Assembly: GCA_037893225.1 (NCBI GenBank) | Contig: JAZGUH010000401.1 | Coordinates: 496,001-560,000, forward strand | Reading direction: 5' to 3' | DNA: 64,000 nt | DNA from: Hippasteria phrygiana | Lineage: Eukaryota; Echinodermata; Asteroidea; Valvatida; Goniasteridae | Shown: piece after piece, positions 1-12,111 of the stretch | Numbering within the stretch: position 1 is the stretch's first letter | How the letters are laid out: every line of letters begins with the position of its first letter | The notes under the pieces: model-generated | Told to the model about the DNA's origin: nothing | The model's input: only the letters and a program-made list of their open reading frames with translations | Database searches by the model: none | Translations under genes and position numbers: made by a program

Positions 1-271
1 GCTGTAACAAAAAGAATTTTGAAAATATCTTGTTTTGTTCGCTAGATATATTGAAAAGAATGTTACGATTTTCAAATTTCAAAAATTCATAAAAAATCAC
101 GTGATGACGTCATCATGACGTAAAAGATCGGCATACATTCTGAGCAGTTGGTCTAAGTGTCTGCTAAGTTTAAATGCAATCGGTTGCTTAAAAGTAGCCA
201 AAGTGCCGGTCAGAAAGAAAACGTGTACAAATGCTATGGGCAAAAGTCTGAAAAAGAAGAAGAAAAAAAAA
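1..271 (+). repeat. Family I, 3' end of a truncated unit
   Basis: End of a higher-order unit cut by the window edge. Holds an E-box abutting a CRE box at 98-120, then a D-type monomer (GTTTAAATGCAATCGG, GTAGCCAAAGTGCCGG, TACAAATGCTATGGGC) running into the purine tract at 249-271. By eye bases 1-270 match 54,932-55,201 without a difference, although the two lie 55 kb apart; the copies part company inside the purine tract. Confidence 0.9.
98..120. promoter_or_regulatory. E-box abutting double CRE box (representative of family I/IV)
   Basis: TCACGTGA overlaps the start of TGATGACGTCATCA, a perfect 14-bp palindrome around a CRE. This version ends in TGACGTAA, so the second CRE is broken. The same TCACGTGATGACGTCATCA string recurs throughout families I and IV. 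Confidence 0.55.
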
Positions 272-2475
272 CTAGACGGACGGTGTTTGTGGACAAACAC
301 AGGGCTGTTTCGTTTTTTTTTTTTTTTAGTTTGGATGTGAAATGGGAATACAATAATTAAACTTCGTCAAACAATCGCGCTCCTGCCAGTTTTCTTTGTT
401 AGACTTTGAAAATAATTTAGGTTGTTTGTAATAGTCACTTGTGATGACGTCATCATAACGTAATGTAAATTTACATCTGTAAACTTGCTGACCTACCTAG
501 ATATTACATTTAAAATAATCGAACTTGTACTTTTGTAGATATACAATGTATGGCTTTAAAAACTGCCCCTTTAAGATAACGTCACGTGACATGTGATGAC
601 GTCATCATAACGTCACGTCAATTTTTATCTATGAACCTGCTTGCCTACCCGACTATATATTACATTTCAAATAAATCGGACCTGTACTTTTGTAGATTTA
701 TGGCTTCGAAAAATGCCCCTTTAAGATAATGACACGAAACAAGTGATGACGTAATCATGACATCATAATTTTTTTTATTTAAAATACCTACTGGGCTACC
801 TAGATATTACTTTTGAACTTAATCGGACTTGTACTTTTGTTTATATATGGCTTCAAAAACTGCACCTTTAAGATGACGTCATGTGACATGTGATGACATC
901 ATAATAACATCATGTCAATGTTCATCTATAACACCCGGTGGCATACCTAGATATTACGTTTCAACTTAATCGGACTTGTACTTTTGTAGATATATGGCTT
1001 CGAAAAAATGCCCCTTTAAGATGACGTCACGTGACATGTGATGACGTCATCATAACATCATGTCAATGTTCATCTATAACACCCGGTGGCATACCTAGAT
1101 ATTACGTTTCAACTTAATCGGACTTGTACTTTTGTAGATATATGGCTTCGAAAAAATGCCCCTTTAAGATGACGTCACGTGACATGTGATGACGTCATCA
1201 TGACGTAAAGTTCGGCACACATTGTGAGCAGTTGGTGTAAGTGTCTGCCAAGTTTAAAAGTAGCCAAAGTGGCCGGTAAGAAAGAAAACGTTTACAAATG
1301 CTATGTGCAATATTCTAGCGACTTGAAAAAAGAATTTTTTTATGACGTCATCATGACGTCACACAATTTGCGCTTTTTATGGCATATCTTTGAGACATAC
1401 CAAAGCTATAACAAAAAGAATTTTGAAAATATCTTGTTTTGTTCGCTAGATATATTGAAAAGAATGTTACGATTCTAAAACTTCAAAAATTTAGCGACTT
1501 GAAAAAAGACTAGAAATCAACCCCTTTTATAAACAGCAAGCACATAATACCCATGGTTATCAGCCCTTCCCAGAATTCCTTTGTGTTATATTGAATTTGG
1601 TCTAAATTTTGAAATGGCTCCTATTTCATACTTGAGTGAGCCACGATCATGAAATTTTGGAATTAGGTACAGGAAAATTCAATATATACATTTTTCTAAT
1701 CGGATTGACCCTTACATGCGTTTAAAAAAAAAGATTTGTTGATGACGTCATCATGACGTCACACAATTTTCGCTTTTTAGGGCATATCTTTGAGACATAC
1801 CAAAGCTGTAACAAAAATAATTTTGAAAATTTCTTGTTTTGTTCGCTAGATATATTGAAAAGAATGTTACGATTTTAAAACTTCAAAAATTTAGCGACTT
1901 GAAAAAAGACTAGAAATCAACCCCTTTTATAAACAGCAAGCACATAATAGCCATGGTTATCTGCCCGTCCCAGAATTCCTTTGTGTTATATTGAATTTGG
2001 TCTAAATTTTGAAATGGCTGTTATTTCTTACTTGAGTGAGCCACGATCATGAAATTTTGGAATTGGGTACAGGAAAATTCAATATATACATTTTTGTAAT
2101 CGGATTGACCCTTACATGCGTTAACAAAAAAACACATTTTTGATGACGTCATCATGACGTCACACAATTTTCGCAATTTAGGGCATATCTTTGAGACATA
2201 CCAAAGCTATAAGAAAAAGAATTTTGAAAATATCTTGTTTTGTTCGCTAGATATAATTTAATGAATGTTACGATTTTCAAAATTCAAAAATTCATAAAAA
2301 ATCACGTGATGACGTCATCATGACGTAAAAGTTCGGCATGCATCCTGAGCAGTTGGTCGAAGTGTCTGTTAAGTTTAAAGGCAATCGGCTGCATCAAAGT
2401 AGCAAAAGTGCCTGGTAGAAAGAAAACGTGTACAAATGCTATGGGCAAAAAGTCTGAAAAAGAAGCAAAAAAAAA
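272..2475 (+). repeat. Family I higher-order unit 1 (2,204 bp)
   Basis: Runs from CTAGACGGACGG to the next such joint. Starts with hairpin cassette 283-300 and a T-tract, then C-type monomers whose boxes start at about 443, 595, 745, 892, 1,040 and 1,188 (spacing 152, 150, 147, 148, 148), then longer monomers with a GGCATATCTTTGAGACATACC block. It is 148 bp shorter than the next two units, exactly one monomer. Some boxes are decayed (for example GATGACGTAATCATGACATC near 745). Confidence 0.9.
283..300. repeat. Hairpin cassette (i) GTGTTTGT-GG-ACAAACAC
   Basis: Perfect 8-bp stem with a GG loop, placed directly after purine tract plus CTAGACGGACG and followed by GGGCTGTTTCG and a T-tract. Also at 2,487-2,504, 4,839-4,856, 48,323-48,340 and 49,817-49,834, and again just after the joints near 51,297, 52,803, 55,270 and 56,428. 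Always in the same context. Confidence 0.8.
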
Positions 2476-4827
2476 CTAGACGGACGGTGTTTGTGGACAA
2501 ACACAGGGCTGTTTCGTTTTTTTTTTTTTTTAGTTTGGATGTGAAATGTGAATACAATAATTAAACTTCGTCAAACAATCGCGCTCCTGCCAGTTTTCTT
2601 TGTTAGACTTTGAAAATAATTTAAGTTGTTTGTAATAGTCACTTGTGATGACGTCATCATAACGTAATGTAAATTTACATCTGTAAACTTGCTGACCTAC
2701 CTAGATATTACATTTAACATAATCGAACTTGTACTTTTGTAGATATACAATGTATGGCTTTAAAAACTGCCCCTTTAAGATAACGTCACGTGACATGTGA
2801 TGACGTCATCATAACGTCACGTCAATTTTCATCTATAAACCTGCTTGCCTAACCGACTATATATTACATTTCAAATAAATCGGACCTGTACTTTTGTAGA
2901 TTTATGGCTTCGAAAAATGCCCCTTTAAGATAATGACACGAAACAAGTGATGACGTAATCATGACATCATACATTTTTTTATTTAAAATACCTACTGGGA
3001 TACCTAGATATTACTTTTGAACTTAATCGGACTTGTACTTTTGTTTATATATGGCTTCAAAAACTGCACCTTTAAGATGACGTCATGTGACATGTGATGA
3101 CATCATAATAATGTCATGTCAATTTTCATCTATAAACCTATTGGGCTACCTAGATATTACTTTTCAACTTAATCGGACTTGTACTTTTGTTTATGGCTTC
3201 AAAAACTGCCCCTTTAAGATGACGTCACGTGACGTGTGATGACATCATCATCATAATGTCATGTCAATTTTCGTCCATAAACCTGCAGACCTACCTGGAT
3301 ATTACATTTCAACTTAATCGAACTTGTACTTTTGTTTATATATGGCTTCAAAAACTGCCCCTTTAAGATGACGTCACGTGACATGTGATGACGTCATCAT
3401 AACATCATGTCAATGTTCATTTATAACACCCGGTGGCATACCTAGATATTACGTTTCAACTTAATCGGACTTGTACTTTTGTAGATATATGGCTTCGAAA
3501 AAATGCCCCTTTAAGATGACGTCACGTGACATGTGATGACGTCATCATGACGTAAAAGTTCGGCACACATTGTGAGCAGTTGGTGTAAGTGTCTGCCAAG
3601 TTTAAAAGTAGCCAAAGTGGCCGGTAAGAAAGAAAACGTTTACAAATGCTATGTGCAATATTCTAGCGACTTGAAAAAAGAATTTTGTTTATGACGTCAT
3701 CATGACGTCACACAATTTGCGCTTTTTATGGCATATCTTTGAGACATACCAAACCTATAACAAAAAGAATTTTGAAAATATCTTGTTTTGTTCGCTAGAT
3801 ATATTGAAAAGACTGTTACGATTCTAAAACTTCAAAAATTTAGCGACTTGAAAAAAGACTAGAAATCAACCCCTTTTATAAACAGCAAGCACAAAATACC
3901 CATGGTTATCAGCCCTTCCCAGAATTCCTTTGTGTTATATTGAATTTGGTCTAAATTTTGAAATGGCTCCTATTTCATACTTGAGTGAGCCACGATCATC
4001 AAATTTTGGAATTAGGTACAGGAAAATTCAACGAATACATTTTTGTAATCGGATTGACCCTTACATGCGTTTAAAAAAAAAGATTTGTTGATGACGTCAT
4101 CATGACGTCACACAATTTTCGCTTTTTATGGCATATCTTTGAGACATACCAAAGCTGTAACAAAAATAATTTTGAAAATATCTTGTTTTGTTCGCTAGAT
4201 ATATTGAAAAGAATGTTACGATTTTAATACTTCAAAAATTTAGCGACTTGAAAAAAGACTAGAAATCAACCCCTTTTATAAACAGCAAGCACAAAATACC
4301 CATGGTTATCAGCCCTTCCCAGAATTCCTTTGTGTTATATTGAATTTGGTCTAAATTTTGAAATGGCTCCTATTTCATACTTGAGTGAGCCACGATCATG
4401 AAATTTTGGAATTAGGTACAGGAAAATTCAATGTATACATTTTTGTAATCGGATTGACCCTTACATGCGTTAACAAAAAAACACATTTTTGATGACGTCA
4501 TCATGACGTCACACAATTTTCGCAATTTAGGGCATATCTTTGAGACATACCAAAGCTATAAGAAAAAGAATTTTGAAAATATCTTGTTTTGTTCGCTAGA
4601 TATAATTTAATGAATGTTACGATTTTCAAAATTCAAAAATTCATAAAAAATCACGTGATGACGTCATCATGACGTAAAAGATCGGCATGCATCCTGAGCA
4701 GTTGGTCTAAGTGTCTGTTAAGTTTAAAAGCAATCGGCTGCATAAAAGTAGCCAAAGTGCCTGGCAGAAAGAAAACGTGTACAAATGCTATGGTCAAAAG
4801 TCTGAAAAAGAAGAAAAAAAAAAAAAA
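2476..4827 (+). repeat. Family I higher-order unit 2 (2,352 bp)
   Basis: Same order as unit 1 with one additional ~148-bp C-type monomer in the 3,100-3,380 stretch. Differs from unit 3 by only a few substitutions and A/T-run length changes (for example AAAAGTTCGG versus AAAAGATCGG at the end of the unit), so the duplication or homogenisation is recent. Confidence 0.92.
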
Positions 4828-7180
4828 CTAGACGGACGGTGTTTGTGGACAAACACAGGGCTGTTTCGTTTTTTTTTTTTTTTAGTTTGGATGTGAAATG
4901 TGAATACAATAATTAAACTTCGTCAAACAATCGCGCTCCTGCCAGTTTTCTTTGTTAGACTTTGAAAATAATTTAAGTTGTTTGTAATAGTCACTTGTGA
5001 TGACGTCATCATAACGTAATGTAAATTTACATCTGTAAACTTGCTGACCTACCTAGATATTACATTTAACATAATCGAACTTGTACTTTTGTAGATATAC
5101 AATGTATGGCTTTAAAAACTGCCCCTTTAAGATAACGTCACGTGACATGTGATGACGTCATCATAACGTCACGTCAATTTTCATCTATAAACCTGCTTGC
5201 CTAACCGACTATATATTACATTTCAAATAAATCGGACCTGTACTTTTGTAGATTTATGGCTTCGAAAAATGCCCCTTTAAGATAATGACACGAAACAAGT
5301 GATGACGTAATCATGACATCATACATTTTTTTATTTAAAATACCTACTGGGATACCTAGATATTACTTTTGAACTTAATCGGACTTGTACTTTTGTTTAT
5401 ATATGGCTTCAAAAACTGCACCTTTAAGATGACGTCATGTGACATGTGATGACATCATAATAATGTCATGTCAATTTTCATCTATAAACCTATTGGGCTA
5501 CCTAGATATTACTTTTCAACTTAATCGGACTTGTACTTTTGTTTATGGCTTCAAAAACTGCCCCTTTAAGATGACGTCACGTGACGTGTGATGACATCAT
5601 CATCATAATGTCATGTCAATTTTCGTCCATAAACCTGCAGACCTACCTGGATATTACATTTCAACTTAATCGAACTTGTACTTTTGTTTATATATGGCTT
5701 CAAAAACTGCCCCTTTAAGATGACGTCACGTGACATGTGATGACGTCATCATAACATCATGTCAATGTTCATTTATAACACCCGGTGGCATACCTAGATA
5801 TTACGTTTCAACTTAATCGGACTTGTACTTTTGTAGATATATGGCTTCGAAAAAATGCCCCTTTAAGATGACGTCACGTGACATGTGATGACGTCATCAT
5901 GACGTAAAAGTTCGGCACACATTGTGAGCAGTTGGTGTAAGTGTCTGCCAAGTTTAAAAGTAGCCAAAGTGGCCGGTAAGAAAGAAAACGTTTACAAATG
6001 CTATGTGCAATATTCTAGCGACTTGAAAAAAGAATTTTTTTTATGACGTCATCATGACGTCACACAATTTGCGCTTTTTATGGCATATCTTTGAGACATA
6101 CCAAACCTATAACAAAAAGAATTTTGAAAATATCTTGTTTTGTTCGCTAGATATATTGAAAAGACTGTTACGATTCTAAAACTTCAAAAATTTAGCGACT
6201 TGAAAAAAGACTAGAAATCAACCCCTTTTATAAACAGCAAGCACAAAATACCCATGGTTATCAGCCCTTCCCAGAATTCCTTTGTGTTATATTGAATTTG
6301 GTCTAAATTTTGAAATGGCTCCTATTTCATACTTGAGTGAGCCACGATCATCAAATTTTGGAATTAGGTACAGGAAAATTCAACGAATACATTTTTGTAA
6401 TCGGATTGACCCTTACATGCGTTTAAAAAAAAAGATTTGTTGATGACGTCATCATGACGTCACACAATTTTCGCTTTTTATGGCATATCTTTGAGACATA
6501 CCAAAGCTGTAACAAAAATAATTTTGAAAATATCTTGTTTTGTTCGCTAGATATATTGAAAAGAATGTTACGATTTTAATACTTCAAAAATTTAGCGACT
6601 TGAAAAAAGACTAGAAATCAACCCCTTTTATAAACAGCAAGCACAAAATACCCATGGTTATCAGCCCTTCCCAGAATTCCTTTGTGTTATATTGAATTTG
6701 GTCTAAATTTTGAAATGGCTCCTATTTCATACTTGAGTGAGCCACGATCATGAAATTTTGGAATTAGGTACAGGAAAATTCAATGTATACATTTTTGTAA
6801 TCGGATTGACCCTTACATGCGTTAACAAAAAAACACATTTTTGATGACGTCATCATGACGTCACACAATTTTCGCAATTTAGGGCATATCTTTGAGACAT
6901 ACCAAAGCTATAAGAAAAAGAATTTTGAAAATATCTTGTTTTGTTCGCTAGATATAATTTAATGAATGTTACGATTTTCAAAATTCAAAAATTCATAAAA
7001 AATCACGTGATGACGTCATCATGACGTAAAAGATCGGCATGCATCCTGAGCAGTTGGTCTAAGTGTCTGTTAAGTTTAAAAGCAATCGGCTGCATAAAAG
7101 TAGCCAAAGTGCCTGGCAGAAAGAAAACGTGTACAAATGCTATGGTCAAAAGTCTGAAAAAGAAGAAAAAAAAAAAAAAA
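4828..7180 (+). repeat. Family I higher-order unit 3 (2,353 bp)
   Basis: Near-identical to the preceding unit. It ends at a long A-run (7,166-7,180) followed by CTAGAGG instead of CTAGACGG, where the array switches to family II. Confidence 0.92.
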
Positions 7181-9713
7181 CTAGAGGTTTGTGTCTGTTT
7201 GAAACAGAGCACAAGGCTTTTCCTCATTTTTTGTTTTCCACCCTAAAACTTCAGCTTACGTTCTATGTTTGTGTTAAGTTTGATTAAGATCTGATGTTTA
7301 TAGTGAGTAAAGTGGCTTGTACAAAATTCGTGTACAAAGTCTATGGGATTTTGGATAGAACTAAAACATTCATAGACAATTAGCCGATGACGTCATCATG
7401 ACTTCACTTCGGATGTTACATTCTACTGGCACTATCTACCTTCCCACACATTTTTTATGATACTCAGACCTATTCTTATATATGTTATTAAAACAAAACA
7501 TTTTGATGACGTCATGATGACGTCACACATTTTCACATTTACGTGAAAGAATATAGGAGCTAACAAAGCTATTCCAAAAAGAATTTGGAATTTAGCATGT
7601 TCTGTTGATGAGATATGGCTTTAAGAAACGTTTACGGTTCAAAAACTTTAAAATTACTATAAAATCGTATGGTGACGTCATCATGACGTCACCTCAATTT
7701 TCATCTATAACACGTGGTGGCCCACCAACATACCAGGTTTAAAGGCAATCGGACATACGGTTCTCTAGATATGGGCCCTTGAAAAATGCACGTTTAGGAT
7801 GACGTCACGTGACACGTGATGACGTCATCATGACGTCACGTTTCGGCATACATTTTCAGCTTAGGGTCTTTGTTTGTGTTAAGCCTGATTAACATCTGAG
7901 GTTGTTCAGTGACCAAAGTGCCACTTACAAAATTCGTCTACAAAGTCTATGGGATTTGGGATAGAACTAAAAATTTCATAGAAAATCAGCCGATGACGTC
8001 ATCATGACGTCACTTTGGATTTTACATGCTAGTAGCATTATCTACCTACCTAGCAATTTTTATGACGATCGAACGTACCCTTATATGTGTTTCAAAAAAG
8101 AACATTTTTGATGACGTCATGATGACGTCACACATTTTCCCATTTATGTGAAAGAATATAGGAGCTAACAAAGCTATTCCAAAAAGAATTTTGGATTTAG
8201 CATGTTCTGTTGATGAGATATGGCTTTAAGAAACTTTAATGTTCAAAAACTTTAAAATTACTATAAAATCGTATGATGACGTCATCATGACGTCACGTAA
8301 ATTTTCATCTATAACACGTGGTGGTCTACCAACATACCGGGTTTAAAGGCAATCGGACCTATGGCTGTCTAGATATGGGCCCTTGAAAAATCATCTTTAA
8401 GATGACGTCACGTGACATGTGATGACGTCATCATGACGTAAAAGGTCGGCACACATTGTGAGCAGTTGGGGTAAGTGTCTGCCAAGTTTAAAAGTAGCCA
8501 AAGTGGCCGGTAAGAAAGAAAACGTTTACAATGCTATGGGCACTATTCTAGCGACTTGAAAACCGATTTATTTTATTACGTCATCATGACGTCACACAAT
8601 TTTCGCTTTTTAGGGCATATCTTTGAAACATACCAAAGCTATAACAAAAAGAATTTTGAAAATATCTTGTTTTGTTCGCTAGATATATTGAAAAGAATGT
8701 TACGATTTAAACAATTTAGAAATTCAGCGACTTGAAAAAAGACTACAAATCAATTCTTTTTATAAACAGCATGCACTTTTAAGCCATGGTTATCTGCCCT
8801 TCCCAGAATTCCTTTGTGTTATATTGAATTTGGTCAAAATTTTGAAATGGCTGCTATTTCTTACTTGGGTTAGCCACGATCATGAAATTTTGGAATTAGG
8901 TACAGGAAAATTCAATGTATACATTTTTGTAATCAGATTGACCCTTACATGCGTTTAAAAAAAAAAATATTGTTGATGACGTCATCATGACGTCACACAA
9001 TTTTCGCCATTTAGGGCATATCTTTGAGACATACCAAAGCTGTAACAAAAATAATTTTGAAAATATCTTGTTTTGTTCGCTAGATATATTGAAAAGAATG
9101 TTACGATTTTAAAACTTCAAAAATTCAGCGACTTGAAAAAAGACTAGAAATCAACCCCTTTTATAAACAGCAAGCTCATAATAGCCATGGTTATCAGCCC
9201 GTCCCAGAATTCCTTTGTGTTATATTGAATTTGGTCTAAATTTTGAAATGGCTGTCATTTCTTACTTGAGTGAGCCACGATCATGAAATTTTGGAATTGG
9301 GTACAGGAAAATTCAATATATACATTTTTGTAATCGGATTGACCCTTACATGCGTTAACAAAAAACACATTTTTGATGACGTCATCATGACGTCAAACAA
9401 TTTTCGCTTTTTAGGGCATATCTTTGAGACATACCAAAGCTATAACAAAAAGAATTTTGAAAATATCTTGTTTTGTTCGCTAGATATATTGAAAAGAATG
9501 TTACGATTTTCAAAATTCAAAAAATCATAAAAAATCACGTGATGACGTCATCATGACGTCACTCTTCGGCATACAATTTCAGGTTCGGGTCTATGTTTGT
9601 GTTAAGTTTAATTAAGATCTGAGATTGTTTAGTGACCAAAGTGGCTGTCATAAAATTCGTGTACAAAGTCTATGGGATTTAGGATAGAACTAAAGCAAGA
9701 AGAAGAAAAAAAA
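7181..9713 (+). repeat. Family II unit 1
   Basis: Opens with a hairpin cassette (7,184-7,225: TCTGTTT/AAACAGA arms, then GGCTTTTCC), then D-, A-, B- and C-type monomers, then a stretch of family I-like monomers from about 8,440. Ends with AAGAAGAAGAAAAAAAA and CTAGATATGGG. The segment from CTAGATATGGGCCC at 7,763 recurs at 9,714 (period ~1,949 bp). Confidence 0.88.
7800..7840. promoter_or_regulatory. Composite CRE / E-box / E-box / double CRE box (representative)
   Basis: Reads as TGACGTCACGTGACACGTG and then the double CRE box. The first part holds a CRE overlapping the 10-bp palindrome GTCACGTGAC and a second CACGTG. TGACGTCA is the consensus of CREB/ATF bZIP dimers; GTCACGTGAC is a high-affinity site of USF/MITF/TFE-type bHLH-ZIP factors (established knowledge). 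The arrangement recurs at most C/D monomer boundaries, for example 9,748-9,790 and 15,333-15,370. Binding in this organism is inference. Confidence 0.6.
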
Positions 9714-11240
9714 CTAGATATGGGCCCTTGAAAAATGCACGTTTAGGATGACGTCACGTGACACGTGATGACGTCATCATGACGTCACGTTTCGGCATAC
9801 ATTTTCAGCTTAGGGTCTTTGTTTGTGTTAAGCCTGATTAACATCTGTGGTTGTTTAGTGACCAAAGTGCCACTTACAAAATTCGTCTACAAAGTCTATG
9901 GGATTTGGGATAGAACTAAAAATTTCATAGAAAATCAGCCGATGACGTCATCATGACGTCACTTTGGATTTTACATGCTAGTAGCATTATCTACCTACCC
10001 AGCAATTTTTATGACGATCGAACGTACCCTTATATGTGTTTCAAAAAAGAACATTTTTGATGACGTCATGATGACGTCACACATTTTCCCATTTATGTGA
10101 AAGAATATAGGAGCTAACAAAGCTATTCCAAAAAGAATTTTGGATTTAGCATGTTCTGTTCATGAGATATGGCTTTAAGAAACTTTAATGTTCAAAAACT
10201 TTAAAATTACTATAAAATCGTATGATGACGTCATCATGACGTCACGTAAATGTTCATCTATAACACGTGGTGGTCTACCAACATACCGGGTTTAAAGGCA
10301 ATCGGACCTACGGCTCTCTAGATATGGGCCCTTGAAAAATCATCTTTAAGATGACGTCACGTGACATGTGATGACGTCATCATGACGTAAAAGGTCGGCA
10401 CACACTGTGAGCAGTTGGGGTAAGTGTCTGCCAAGTTTAAAAGTAGCCAAAGTGGCCGGTAAGAAAGAACACGTTTACAATGCTATGGGCACTATTCAAG
10501 CGACTTGAAAACAGATTTATTTTATTACGTCATCATGACGTCACACAATTTTCGCTTTTTAGAGCATATCTTTGAAACATACCAAAGCTATAACAAAAAG
10601 AATTTTGAAAATATCTTGTTTTGTTCGCTAGATATATTGAAAAGAATGTTACGATTTTAAAACTTCAAAAATTCAGCGACTTGAAAAAAGACTAGAAATC
10701 AACCCCTTTTATAAACAGCAAGCACATAATACCCATGGTTATCTGCCCGTCCCAGAATTCCTTTGTGTTATATTGAATTTGGTCTAAATTTTGAAATGGC
10801 TGTTATTTCTTACTTGAGTGAGCCACGATCATGAAATTTTGGAATTAGGTACAGAAAAATTCAATGTATACATTTTTGTAATCGGATTGACACTTACATG
10901 CGTTAACAAAAAAACACATTTTTGATGAAGTCATCATGACGTCACACAATTTTCGCTTTTTAGGGCATATCTTTGAGACATACCAAAGCCATAACAAAAA
11001 GAATTTTGAAAATATCTTGTTTTGTTCGCTAGATATATTGAAAAGAATGTTACGATTTTCAAAATTCAAAAAATCATAAAAAATCACGTGATGACGTCAT
11101 TATGACGTCACTCTTCGGCATACAATTTCAGGTATGGGTCTATGTTTGTGTTAAGTTTAATTAAGATCTGAGATTGTTTAGTGACCAAAGTGGCTGTCAT
11201 AAAATTCGTGTACAAAGTCTATGGGATTTAGGATAGAACT

Positions 11241-11245
<5 letters not shown>

Positions 11246-11275
<30 letters not shown>

Positions 11276-11287
11276 AAGAAGAAGAAA
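11246..11287 (+). repeat. (GAA)n tract, ~13-14 repeats
   Basis: Pure GAA purine run followed by poly-A. Homopurine-homopyrimidine mirror DNA of this kind can form triplex (H-DNA). Length differs at equivalent joints elsewhere, as expected for slippage. Confidence 0.95.
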
Positions 11288-11317
11288 TAAAAAAAAAAAA
11301 ATCAGAACAAAAACAAA

Positions 11318-11489
11318 GCCTTTTCCGACGGATTGTCGGAAAAGCCAAAAAAAAAAAAGAAAAAAAAAAAAATCTTAACGAAAACAAGGGCTGTTTCGAA
11401 AAAATTTCGAAACAGCCAAAAAAAAAAAAAGAAAAAAAAAAAAATCTTAACGAAAACAAGGGCTGTTTCGAAAAAATTTCGAAACAGCC
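11318..11489. repeat. Three palindromes separated by A-tracts
   Basis: Palindrome 1 (11,318-11,346) has stem CTTTTCCGAC/GTCGGAAAAG with loop GGATT. Palindromes 2 and 3 (11,389-11,417 and 11,461-11,489) have 13-bp arms GGCTGTTTCGAAA/TTTCGAAACAGCC with loop AAA. Each is preceded by CAGAACAAAAACAAA or TTAACGAAAACAA and followed by poly-A. If read as RNA they would fold as strong hairpins between A-rich linkers. Confidence 0.9.
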
Positions 11490-12111
11490 AAAAAAACTAG
11501 AGGTCTATGTTTTTAAGAACATAGGGCTTTTCCATATGTTTTTATGATGTCACTTCGAATTTTGTAAACTAGTGACAAATCTACCTAACCACCAAGTTTC
11601 GTGACGATTAGACATGGTCTATCCATATGTCTTTCAAGAAATCATGCCTTTAATGACGTCATTATGACTTCAGTAATTTTTCGCATTTATATAAAAGAAT
11701 GTACGAGCTAACAAAGCTATTACAAAAGGAATTTGGAATTGAACATGTTCTGTTAATGAGATGTGGTTTTAAGAATCTTTAACGTTAAAATTTTGAAATT
11801 ACCATAAAAATCAGATGATGACGTCATTATGACGTCACCTCAATTTTGATTTATAACATGTACTTGTTTAGCCAACATACCAGGTTTGAATGCAATTGGA
11901 CTTACGGTTCTCTTGATATGGGCGCTTGAAAAATGAGCCTTTAAGATGACATCACGTAACACATAATGACGTCATCGTGACATCACTCTTCGGCACACAA
12001 TTTCAGATTAGGGTCTATGTTTGGGTTAAGTTTGCTTAAGATCTGATGTTGTTTAGTGACCAAAGTGCCGCAGACAAAATTCGTGTTTAAGAAGAAACCA
12101 AAATAGTGGGT

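Larger units (their letters stand above)
9714..11496 (+). repeat. Family II unit 2, ending in GAA tract and palindromes
   Basis: Second copy of the ~1.95-kb period. It lacks a hairpin head: the purine tract of unit 1 is joined directly to CTAGATATGGGCCC, the middle of an ordinary C monomer. It ends with a (GAA)n tract, poly-A and three palindromes (11,318-11,489) before CTAGAGGTC opens family III. Confidence 0.88.

Noticed and set aside
157..360. Family I and IV frames of 60-94 codons, such as those reading DDVIMTS
   Set aside because: DDVIMTS is the translation of the CRE box. Frames end in poly-Lys or poly-Phe from the A/T tracts and exist only as repeat translations.
11178..11459. Ser- and Phe-rich minus-strand frame
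   Set aside because: Translation of the GAA tract, A-tracts and palindromes.
11318..11489. Rho-independent bacterial terminators
   Set aside because: Stem plus A/T tract looks similar, but the context is eukaryotic satellite, the tracts are A on both sides, and there are no genes to terminate.
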